Part shown: positions 1 to 7,500 of the stretch, piece by piece
Position numbering within the stretch: the first letter of the stretch is position 1
Layout: each line of letters begins with the position of its first letter
Origin: Gemmatimonadota bacterium
GTDB taxonomy: Bacteria; Gemmatimonadota; Gemmatimonadetes; Gemmatimonadales; Gemmatimonadaceae
Reading direction: 5' to 3'
Length of the DNA: 15,418 nt
Assembly: GCA_028287225.1 (NCBI GenBank)
Contig: JAQBPZ010000012.1
Location: 1-15,418, forward strand
Notes under the pieces: generated by a model
Told to the model about the DNA's origin: nothing
Database searches by the model: none
The model's input: the letters and a program-made list of their open reading frames with translations, nothing else
Made by a program: the position numbers and the translations under genes

Positions 1-124
1 GTCATCCCACGAGCGCGCGCAGCGCGTCGAGTCGGGATCTGCCATCCCTGCGGACGGGCCGGCCCCCAGGCATGGGAGAGGATGTCCCGACACTCGGTCG
101 CGGTGCTCCCTCCTGCGGGATGAC
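1..124. repeat. Intergenic element with terminal inverted repeat
   Basis: No gene is seen in bases 1-218. Within it, GTCATCCC at 1-8 is matched by its inverted complement GGGATGAC at 117-124, enclosing about 108 bases that include a GAGTCGGGATCTGCC stretch. Such an arrangement resembles the short dispersed intergenic elements seen in many high-GC genomes, but only one copy is in this window and the element may extend left of base 1. It lies downstream of ohr, so a role in 3' end formation is possible. Identity as a dispersed element is inference. Confidence 0.4.
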
Positions 125-184
125 AGCCGCCCGGGACGTCACACGTCGACACGCGGGTCGACAGCTCGAGCGGCGCGCGCAGTT

Positions 185-206
185 CCTAATCCCTAATCCC
201 TAATCC
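185..206. repeat. Short tandem repeat, 7-base TAATCCC unit
   Basis: Three successive CCTAAT(C) units (period 7 bases) lie 13 bases beyond the ohr stop codon, in the untranslated 3' region of that gene. No function can be assigned from sequence. It is notable only because it is AT-rich and perfectly periodic within GC-rich DNA. Confidence 0.7.
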
Positions 207-218
207 GACTGATTCCGG

Positions 219-653
219 TCAGACGAGCGTCAGCGTCACCGGAATGTTGCCGCGGGTGGCGTTGGAGTACGGGCAGATCTGGTGCGCCTTGTCCACCAGC
301 TCCTGCGCCTTGTCCTTCGGCATGCCCGGCAGTCCGATCTTGAGCTCCACCGCGATGCCGTACCCTGCGCTCGTGGGGCCGAAGCCGACGTTGCCCTCCA
401 CCGTGGGCTCGGGCGAGATGGCGAGCTTGTCGCGGCCCGCGACCGCCTTCATCGCGCCCAGGAAGCAGGCCGAATAGCCCGCCGCGAAGAGCTGCTCGGG
501 GTTGGTCCCCTCGCCGCCCGCGCCACCCATCGAGGTGGGGGTCGCCAGCTTGACGTCGAGCACCTTGTCCGACGTGACGGCCCGCCCATCTCGGCCGCCG
601 GTGGCGGTGGCGTGCGCGGTGTAGAGGATCTTGCTCGGGGTGAGAACGGACAT
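219..653 (-). CDS. ohr: Organic hydroperoxide resistance protein (Ohr/OsmC family)
   Basis: A cytoplasmic thiol peroxidase of 144 residues, the usual Ohr length, that reduces organic and fatty-acid hydroperoxides. The two redox cysteines are visible: the peroxidatic Cys63 in GYSACFLGAM and the resolving Cys127 in HQICPYSNATRGN, the latter a signature that separates Ohr from plain OsmC. Arg21 and Glu53 are in the places expected for the catalytic Arg/Glu pair. The start chosen is the ATG at 653, preceded by a GGAG ribosome site 8 bases away; the reading frame is open further upstream but that part overlaps ohrR and has no family similarity. It lies 41 bases downstream of ohrR on the same strand, so the two form an operon under OhrR peroxide control. 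Confidence 0.95.
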   Translation of the reverse strand: MSVLTPSKILYTAHATATGGRDGRAVTSDKVLDVKLATPTSMGGAGGEGTNPEQLFAAGYSACFLGAMKAVAGRDKLAISPEPTVEGNVGFGPTSAGYGIAVELKIGLPGMPKDKAQELVDKAHQICPYSNATRGNIPVTLTLV

Positions 654-694
654 GATGAATCTCCGAAGTCGTTGATGGGGTGGAGCTTTGCGCG

Positions 695-1150
695 CTACGC
701 CACTTCGAGCAGGCGCTCGCGAAGCTGCCAGAGTGATTCCTTGAGGACGTCCGTCTGCTGGCCGGTGAGGCACGATGCGCGGCCGACCTTCTGCGGCACG
801 TCGCGCGCACGCTCGCGGAGGGCGGCGCCCTCGTCGGTGAGCGTCACGACCACGCTGCGCTCGTCCTCGGTCGATCGCACGCGTCGTAGCAGCCCCGCCC
901 GCTCGAGCCGCTTCAGGAGCGGAGTCAGCGTTGCGGAGTCGAGCAGGAGGCGCTCGCCGATGTCGGACACGCGCACCTGATCCCGCTCCCACAGCACGAG
1001 CATGACCAGGTACTGCGGGTATGTCAGGTCGAGCTCGGCAAGCAGGTCCCGGTAGAGTCGCCCCATGGCCAGCGACGCCGAGTAGAGCGCGAAGCAGAGC
1101 TGGCTGTCGAGGGCGAGACCGTTCTTCTGGATTCCGTGTGCGAAGGACAT
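695..1150 (-). CDS. ohrR: MarR-family peroxide-sensing repressor OhrR
   Basis: A 151-residue winged-helix dimeric repressor. The N-terminal helix carries LDSQLCFALYSAS with the sensor Cys19 and the following Tyr23, as in OhrR proteins. The winged helix spans about residues 58-105 (VSDIGERLLLDSATLTPLLKRLE, then the wing with STEDERSVVV). A second Cys127 (GRASCLTGQQ) suggests the two-cysteine OhrR type that forms an intersubunit disulfide on oxidation, as described for Xanthomonas OhrR, rather than the one-Cys Bacillus type. It is the first gene of the ohrR-ohr operon; a 13-base palindrome 20 bases upstream of its start is the best candidate for autoregulation. The ribosome site is weak (GGG close to the ATG). 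The ohr neighbour makes the OhrR assignment secure among MarR proteins. Confidence 0.93.
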   Translation of the reverse strand: MSFAHGIQKNGLALDSQLCFALYSASLAMGRLYRDLLAELDLTYPQYLVMLVLWERDQVRVSDIGERLLLDSATLTPLLKRLERAGLLRRVRSTEDERSVVVTLTDEGAALRERARDVPQKVGRASCLTGQQTDVLKESLWQLRERLLEVA

Positions 1151-1169
1151 CCCTGAATATACATCGCGC

Positions 1170-1182
1170 GCTATTGAATAGC
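1170..1182. promoter_or_regulatory. Candidate OhrR operator
   Basis: GCTATTGAATAGC is a perfect inverted repeat around a central G, in an AT-rich island just upstream of the ohrR start. OhrR family operators are AT-rich palindromes overlapping the promoter of ohrR or ohr. A TTTACA-like -35 lies on the minus strand at 1193-1188, but no convincing -10 at the right distance was found, so the promoter itself is not called. The rest of 1183-1445 contains no gene that I can support. Confidence 0.45.
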
Positions 1183-1445
1183 TAGCGTGTAAATAATGCG
1201 CGATAGATCACCAGAAGATCCTTGCCATGATTCCCGCCATGGTTCGGCGCGAGAACTGACGGCGCGGTTCCCACATGACGCGCAGTCCGTCGCGCTGCGG
1301 GCCAAGCCCGTGACGACCGGGGACCCTGCGCCGAACAGGGCAACGTGGCTGAACGCCCCCGGTGATGTTCAGGAACCGTCCAGAAGCTTGCGATTGATTC
1401 GGTATTTATTCGGGTGTACCTTCTTCCCTCAACTCGTGAGGGACC

Positions 1446-2027
1446 ATGCCCAAATCCGATGCTTCGCTGGACCTGTCCTCGTATGCCACAGTGGCCAACC
1501 GAATCACCCTGTTCTACGACCGCTATCCGGGGGGACGGATCAACACCGACCTCGTCTCCCGCGCCGACGGTGAAGTCGTATTCCGGGCCTCCGTCTACCG
1601 CGACGACCAGGAGAGCCAGCCCGCCGCCACCGGCTGGGCATCCGAGCGCATCGGCGACGGAGAGATCAACCGCGTCGCCTGTCTGGAGAACACTGAGACC
1701 TCGGCGGTCGGCCGAGCACTCGCCAATCTCGGCTTCACCGCGTCGAGCCGGCGGCCGTGCCGCGAGGAGATGGAGAAGGCCGACCGCATCCGGCACCGCC
1801 TCACCGTGGCGCGGCGGGCGGGGCTCACCTCGGCCGAGCTGCACGACCGGGCCAACGCTGCGCACGACCTCCTCGGCCTTATCGGCCTGGCGCAGGAGCG
1901 GGGGATGTCGACGGCGCGGACCGACATCATGCGAACGCGCGTGGCCACCGCTCCTGGTCTTCCCCTCCCGCGCGTACGTCGTCTCGAGCTCCGGCTCCGA
2001 GGCTGGCTCCGGCTCCAGCCCCTGTAA
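1446..2027 (+). CDS. Protein resembling phage single-strand-annealing/ERF-type proteins
   Basis: 193 residues. The first ~115 resemble small phage recombination proteins: YATVANRITLFYDRYPGG, a beta-rich middle (EVVFRASVYRDD, ATGWASERIG) and the strongly patterned ENTETSAVGRALANLGF at residues 81-97, where the E-x-x-ETSA-x-GRAL core is characteristic of Erf/Rad52-like annealing proteins and uncharacterised phage relatives. Residues 105-155 are helical and charged. The last ~28 residues are Arg/Leu-rich and unlike the rest, possibly an out-of-frame tail. The ATG at 1446 has a GAGGG ribosome site directly upstream. It stands alone with no phage structural genes nearby and 61 bases ahead of the sigma factor gene. 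The family assignment rests on one motif and is tentative; a DNA-binding or repair function is inference. Confidence 0.6.
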   Translation: MPKSDASLDLSSYATVANRITLFYDRYPGGRINTDLVSRADGEVVFRASVYRDDQESQPAATGWASERIGDGEINRVACLENTETSAVGRALANLGFTASSRRPCREEMEKADRIRHRLTVARRAGLTSAELHDRANAAHDLLGLIGLAQERGMSTARTDIMRTRVATAPGLPLPRVRRLELRLRGWLRLQPL

Positions 2028-2088
2028 CACCGCGGTGTGCACCTGATGAGAGCCTGCGGGACATCACCTGGAATGGGAGGACGGACGA

Positions 2089-2904
2089 GTGGCGGGACAG
2101 TCGGACAATGGCGCAACGCCGCTGCGCAGCTCGTTTGTCGACGTTCCCGCAGGGTATCGCTCGATGGCGAGCTTCCTCGGCGGATTGCGCGACGGGGAGC
2201 CCGAGGCGATGCGTGCATTCTATATGATGTATGCGCCGCTGCTGCGCGACCAGGCTCGGCGCATGATGCTTCGCGACGACGAGCGCGACGACCTGGTCGC
2301 CACCGTGCTCGGCGACGTCCTGCTGCACCTGATCGACACCGACCTGCCGCCGAGGGACCTCACGCGGTATGTCGTAGGTGCCTTTCGCAACCGTGCTCGC
2401 AACGAACATCGCGACCGAACGCGCCGCGGTGCGCGCGAGGAGCGTGCCTATAGCGCTGAGCCCGCCGGCGCGCAGCGGATCGTCGCGGAATGCCATTCGG
2501 CGTACGGCCTCGCCACCGCTCACGGTGCGGCTCACGACAGCGATCCGGTCCCATTGAGTGCCGCCATCACCAAGCTCGCCCGCTATTCGGCGCAGGCGTT
2601 GGGGCCGGATGACGCGCAGTTGATGATCGGCATCAGCCGGCACATCCCATTACGTGACCTCGCGGCGCAGGCGGGGCTCTCGTACGGCGCGGCGCGGGTG
2701 CGCGTGCATCGGCTCCGCGAGAAGTTCACCAAGCTCATGCCGCGGTACGTCGCGGCGCTCGAGCCGGACGAGCGGCGCGAGATGGAGCGATTCCTGAGGC
2801 GGGCGGGCGTTGCGCTGCATGACGCGACGCCGGCTGCGGGACCACCAGCACCGCGTAGCAGGCCGACGTCGGCCGCCCGCGATGGCGAGGAGACGACAGC
2901 ATGA
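2089..2904 (+). CDS. ECF-like RNA polymerase sigma factor
   Basis: 271 residues. A sigma region 2 occupies about residues 33-115 (DGEPEAMRAFYMMYAPLLRDQA, DDLVATVLGDVLLHLI, RYVVGAFRNRARNEHRDR), and sigma region 4 about 160-215 with the helix-turn-helix IPLRDLAAQAGLSYGAARVR. There is no region 1.1 or 3, as in ECF factors, but an Ala/Pro-rich 50-residue tail is added after region 4, which makes it longer than the usual ~180-200 residues. The start is GTG at 2089, supported by a perfect GGGAGG at 2075-2080 eight bases before it. Its stop codon overlaps the start of the next gene in ATGA (2901-2904), so it is translationally coupled to the S24 peptidase-like protein, the likely regulator. Target promoters cannot be read from this window. 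Confidence 0.85.
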   Translation: MAGQSDNGATPLRSSFVDVPAGYRSMASFLGGLRDGEPEAMRAFYMMYAPLLRDQARRMMLRDDERDDLVATVLGDVLLHLIDTDLPPRDLTRYVVGAFRNRARNEHRDRTRRGAREERAYSAEPAGAQRIVAECHSAYGLATAHGAAHDSDPVPLSAAITKLARYSAQALGPDDAQLMIGISRHIPLRDLAAQAGLSYGAARVRVHRLREKFTKLMPRYVAALEPDERREMERFLRRAGVALHDATPAAGPPAPRSRPTSAARDGEETTA

Positions 2905-3593
2905 CACCATCTGACCGGGCACTGGATGCACTGATCCGCATTGTGGGCGCGGAGCTCGAGCGGATCGACGACGCGCTGGAGTACCAGGATGACGCGTTCC
3001 TCACCTGGCTCGCGCAGGACCTGCGCGCCGGGCTCACGCGTCACGAGCGAGCACGTGACGAGGACGCGGCCACACGTTTCGCCGAGAGAATGCAGCGGCG
3101 GCTGCTGCTCGTGCGCGCCGAGCGGCGGATGCCGAGACGGGCCCCTCGGTATCGGGAGGCACCATTCGTGGCGACCATGTCCCAGGCGGTCACCTTTGCG
3201 AAGGCGTCGAAGTGTGCACCACTGCTCGGCCTCTCCGCGGCGGCTGGCAGCGGGCGCGACCTCTGGGACGAGCCGTCGGAGACCTGGCTCGTGCTGCCCG
3301 ACGATCTCGGCGTAGGCGCGCACGTGGCCATGGGGGTGTCGGGCGACAGCATGCAACCGCTGCTGACACCGCGCGACGTCATCGTCGTGAAGCTGGGCGC
3401 AACGCCGGTCGTGAACGATCTCGTCGTGGCGCGGGTGCCCGATGCGGGGTTCGTCGTGAAGCGTCTCGCGTCGATGACGGCGCGGCACCTGGAGCTCGCG
3501 TCGTTCAACGAGGCGTATCCGCCCATCAAGGTGGAGCGCGAGCGTGGCACGATGCTCGGCACCGTCGTCGCGCGATTCAGCCGACAGACGTAG
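2901..3593 (+). CDS. LexA-like S24 autopeptidase without DNA-binding domain
   Basis: 230 residues. The C-terminal half (about 105-225) is a LexA/UmuD-type S24 peptidase fold: a scissile site PLLGLSAAAGSG (Ala115-Gly116), the nucleophile Ser150 in GVSGDSMQPLLTPRD, and the general base Lys187 in GFVVKRLAS. The spacings Gly116-Ser150 (34) and Ser150-Lys187 (37) equal those of E. coli LexA (Gly85, Ser119, Lys156). The N-terminal 100 residues are helical and highly charged, with no HTH that I can find. The gene overlaps the sigma factor gene by 4 bases, so the N-terminal half may bind the sigma factor and be released or destroyed by self-cleavage, an anti-sigma role by inference. Alternatives are a UmuD-like protein or a co-regulator of the sigma. 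Recognition of the S24 fold is firm; the role is not. Confidence 0.85.
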   Translation: MTPSDRALDALIRIVGAELERIDDALEYQDDAFLTWLAQDLRAGLTRHERARDEDAATRFAERMQRRLLLVRAERRMPRRAPRYREAPFVATMSQAVTFAKASKCAPLLGLSAAAGSGRDLWDEPSETWLVLPDDLGVGAHVAMGVSGDSMQPLLTPRDVIVVKLGATPVVNDLVVARVPDAGFVVKRLASMTARHLELASFNEAYPPIKVERERGTMLGTVVARFSRQT

Positions 3594-3619
3594 CGAACTG
3601 GCTCCGTGACGTCGTGAGA

Positions 3620-3650
3620 GAGAGCCCCGCCTGTGGATGGCGGGGCTCTC
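3620..3650 (+). terminator. Strong hairpin after sigma/S24 operon
   Basis: GAGAGCCCCGCC (3620-3631) and GGCGGGGCTCTC (3639-3650) form a perfect 12-base-pair stem with a 7-base loop, 27 bases after the S24 stop codon. No T-tract follows (GTGCATC), so it may act as a weak intrinsic terminator or an mRNA 3' end stabiliser. It separates the sigma operon from the secreted-protein genes. Confidence 0.7.
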
Positions 3651-3767
3651 GTGCATCAAGGGTTCACGCCTCGTGTAACGCCGCGGGGTGCCCCTCGTGT
3701 ACGGATCGCGCCCGAGGTGTGGCAGATGCCACCGGCAACGCGGTCCCTCGTGAGGGGAGATCCGCTC

Positions 3768-4433
3768 ATGCAGTGCATTCGCGTTCATCGCGCCCGCCGC
3801 ACGCTCCACTGCGCCGCCGCGCTCATCGCGCTCGGCGGCGCCGCACGAAAGGCCGGCGCACAGTCATATCCGACGTATCCCACGTACCCGCCCGCGCCGA
3901 CGATGCCGTATCCCGGGTACCCCACGACACCCACCATTCCCGCCGGAGTGCCGGCGACGCTACCCACGCCGGTGCTGCCCACCTATCGCCCGCCGGTGAT
4001 CGCGCTTGCGCAGCCGGCCGAGGGCGTCGTGCTACCCGAGGACAAGCCCGTGGTGGTGCTGCGTTTCGCAGCGGTCGAGCCGCTTGACCCCATCGACGCG
4101 CTGACGCTCAGCGTCACGGTCGACGGCACCGACCGCACCACCCTGTTCACTCTCGCGCAGGGCGAGGCGTGGGGCCGGCTGTCGCCGCCCGACGAGCTGC
4201 TGGCCGCCGGCCAGCACGAGGTGCGCGCGCGCATCTGCAGCACGCGTGGCACGTGTGGCGTGGCCAAGGGCACGGTCACGGTCATCTCGAGCGCCTCGCT
4301 CCTCCAGCAGCTCGCCGGGGCCGGCGGCAGCAGCACTGGCGTCATCTCGTCCGCAGGGACCAGGACCACCACCTCCCGCGGCGCGCGCGTCTTCGGCGCC
4401 GTGCTGCAGGCCGTCCGGGTGCTGATCAAGTGA
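3768..4433 (+). CDS. Secreted protein with Pro/Tyr-rich region and Ig-like domain
   Basis: 221 residues, family not recognised by name. An N-terminal Sec signal peptide (basic start, hydrophobic CAAALIALGGAA, cleavage probably after AGA, before QSYP at residue 32) is followed by a low-complexity run of YPTYP and PYPGYPTTP repeats to about residue 60. Residues 78-173 look like an Ig-like beta-sandwich (VIALAQPAEGVVLPEDKP, LTLSVTVDGTDRT, GQHEVRARICSTRGTCG) with a Cys157/Cys163 pair. The tail is Gly/Ser/Thr-rich. The start at 3768 has GGGGAG upstream; the longer frame from 3633 runs through the preceding hairpin and is rejected. The Ig-like module is similar to one at the N-terminus of the Rhs protein 101 bases downstream, so the two may be co-expressed or derive from a shared module. 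The role is unknown: surface or envelope protein is inference. Confidence 0.8.
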   Translation: MQCIRVHRARRTLHCAAALIALGGAARKAGAQSYPTYPTYPPAPTMPYPGYPTTPTIPAGVPATLPTPVLPTYRPPVIALAQPAEGVVLPEDKPVVVLRFAAVEPLDPIDALTLSVTVDGTDRTTLFTLAQGEAWGRLSPPDELLAAGQHEVRARICSTRGTCGVAKGTVTVISSASLLQQLAGAGGSSTGVISSAGTRTTTSRGARVFGAVLQAVRVLIK

Positions 4434-4534
4434 GCGCGCCGGCCCGTGACACCGTGTCTGCCCCTGTCGCCCATCGACCCGCCTCTTACCCACAGCCGAC
4501 ACTTATCGGCTCGTTCCAGCGGAGCTCACTACCC

Positions 4535-7500
4535 ATGTTATTCACGACACGCTCGTTCATCACGCGCTCGCGTTTCCGACCCGGCACTCTGCGGTCGGGA
4601 ACTGTCCGGCGCCCCGCATCAGCGCTGCGTACCATTCGACAGAGCTTCGCGCTGTTGGCTCTGATGCTCGTCGCGCTCCTTGTGGCACCACTCGGCTCCG
4701 GAGCCGCGCTTCACGCCCAGTCCGCGTGCACGAGCGTCGATCCGCCGTGTCCGCCGCCGCCGCCGCTGCAGGTGAATATCCAACCCGTTGGAGATACGAT
4801 CCGGTCCACTCCGACGACGCTCTACTTCACCGTGACGGGCCTGGCATCCGGCGCGATGGGGTCGGGGGCGCGGTCCGCCACCTCGACCATCGACGCCGCT
4901 GGGGGGCCAGCGCCCGTGTGGTCGGCGGGGGCGAACAATTCGGACGTCAGCGGGACCTTGACGGTCACTCTCGGCACGGGGAACCACACGATCGTCGTCA
5001 CCTTCTGCGACAGCGGCACCTGCACGAGTGCCACGACGATCGTCGCCGTCCGGATCGCACCGCCGCCGTCGTCGCGCAACGCGCCGGTCGTCACAGTGGA
5101 GCGAGGCGCAGCGCGACATCGAGCGATCACGGGCTGTGCCGGGTGTGCGGATGCGGTGCTCGCCTACGCGACCCCTGCCTATCGGAGCCTCGACACCGAC
5201 CGCTCCGTGCAGTTGGGCTACTCGAGCGCGCTGGCGGCGCCAATGGGCCTCGTGGTGCTCGACGTGGACCCGTATTCCAGTTCGCTACCGGCGACGATCT
5301 CGCTCTCGCTCCTGTACAACGGAACGGCGCTCCCGCTCACCTCCGGTGGCACGGAGGTCGTCTATACGGCGCGGGGGGGACAGAACCGTCTCACTGCGCA
5401 GTTTGACGCCTCGGCTTTCCCGACGAGCTGGTACTGGGTGACGGCAGTGGTCAGGAACCACTATGCCGACGGCGAGGTCCTGGAGACTATGCGCAACGTG
5501 CCCGTGCTGATCCAGAACGAGCGCGCGGCAATCGGGACCTCGAGCGGCTTCGGGAACGGCTGGTATGTGGCCGGTGAGCAGCAGCTTCGCCTGCCCGAAG
5601 GGACCCCGGGGGACGCGGTCATCGCCGCGGACGGTCGACTCACACGCTTCGTTTCGTGCGGTCTCTACTGCTGGTCACCGGGGGACGATGGCTCGCGAAT
5701 CGAGCGAAACACCAACGGCTGGGGCGGGCTGCAACGGCGTTACGTCGACGGGACGATCGTCTGGTTCAACGATGGCACAGGACCGATGCGCGCCATGATC
5801 ACTCGCCTCGGCCAGTCGACCGGCTTCGAGCACGACGCGAGCGGCCGGCTGACGCGGATCACCGATCCGATCGGGCAGCAGACCACCATCGCGTGGAGTG
5901 CGGCGCGCGGGGCGGCGGGCACGGTGTCGGTCACCACTCCCGGCGGGCGCACGAGCACCTTCACCCTCGACGCGGCAGGCCAGCTCACCCAGGTCACCGA
6001 CCCGGACGGCGTCGTGGCTCTGACCGCGACCTACGTCAACAACCGCTTGATGGACGCGACCGACCGCCTCGGTGGGACCACGTCGTTCACCTACGACCGT
6101 TTCGGTGCGCTGGCCACCGTGCGGGCGCCGACGATCCAGACGGAGGACGCCGGAGCGATGCGGCTCATGACGACGGTCACGTCCCGTGAACTTGCCCTGA
6201 TGCCGGTGCTCGGGCAGGGCACGGCGTCGGCACCGGCGAGCGCCGTCTCCCCGGATTCGGTCTTCCTGACGGTCCGGTCACCGCACGGCGCCACGTCAGC
6301 GGTCAGTGCGAACGGCGCGGGTGATCCCCTCGTGATGATTACGCGGGGCGATGGGGGGGCTCAGGCCGACACGACGGTCGTCGGCTATGACGCGACCGAT
6401 CAGCTCGCGAGCGTCAGGACGTCCGGCGGGGTGAACCAGCAGTACTCTTGGGGCACCGACGGCATGCTGGCCTCGATCCGCGACAACGCCACCGGGGTAA
6501 CGACCGCCTATCTGTACAACAGCCTGGGGCAGGACACGAGCGTCATGGTGAACGGCCGGGTCGTCCAGCAGAAGGTGTACAGCACCGATGGCCGCAGCGT
6601 CCTCACCATGGTGATCACCGGCAGCGATACCACACGCATCACGAAGGACGGCGTCGGGCGCCCGCTCACGGTGACCGACGGCGGGCACCACACGAGGACG
6701 TTCAGCTATGGCTCGAGCGGGTTCCAGAACCTGACGAGCTCCACGAAGGCGGGACAGACCGTCACCGTGGAATACGATGCCCATGGCCGTCCGGCCACGG
6801 TGACCGATCCGCTCGGGCAGAGTGCGACGCTCGGCTACGACGTGCTCAATCGCAGCCTCAGCACGACGGCGCCGGCGGCGGGCACCTCGCACTGGGCCTA
6901 CGACGACGCGAACCGTACGGCCACGTTCATCGACGCCATCGGGCAGGCGTTCAGCACGCGCGTCAACGCGCTGGGCGCGCTGATCGAGCGGACCGGGCCG
7001 GCCACGCCAGCCCTGCACGATCAGTATCGCTACGACAGCCGGGGGAACCTCTCCTCGTACACCACGCGCGCGGGGATGACGGGACAGGTCCAGCATGACT
7101 CGCTCGGCCGGCCGACGCAGATCGCCGCGAGCAATGCGTCACCGATCACGATCTCGCACGACCCCGCGGGCAAGTGGGTGGCGTACGAGAACGTCGAGTC
7201 GACCGACACAGTGTTCGTCGATGGCAGCGGGCGGGTCGCGAAGCAAGTGAGTGTTCGCGGAAACGCCGCCTTCGCCCTGGTCTCGGGCTTTGGCGACTAC
7301 GGGACGCGCCGAACGCTGACGGCGACGTCCAACGCGTGGGCCGGCGGGCGCTCGCTCACGTTCGGCGTCGATACCTTGGGGCGGCCCAATCGCGTGGGGG
7401 ACCGGAACGGTAATCTGACCGAGCTCTCGTACAACGCCGATGGACAGCTTCAGAAGGTGACACTGCCGACCGGTGGCGCGAACAGCCACCTGCAGCTCTG

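Noticed and set aside
219..992. Extended ohr frame of 257 residues
   Set aside because: The extra 113 residues overlap ohrR antisense to its codon pattern and do not resemble Ohr; the ATG at 653 has a ribosome site and gives the family length.
2028..2039. ACACCGCGGTGT after the annealing-like gene as terminator
   Set aside because: Perfect palindrome but with no loop and no T-tract; too short to form a stable hairpin.
1182..2042. Long minus-strand frame opposite the annealing-like gene
   Set aside because: Arg/Gly/Val-rich shadow frame typical of high-GC DNA; the plus-strand gene has the ribosome site and family motif.
2583..3809. 408-codon minus-strand frame across sigma and S24 genes
   Set aside because: Antisense to two genes with clear domains; composition is that of a GC shadow frame.
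4169..4534. Rhs frame open 122 codons upstream of the chosen start
   Set aside because: It overlaps the preceding secreted-protein gene in another frame, and the signal peptide begins at 4535.
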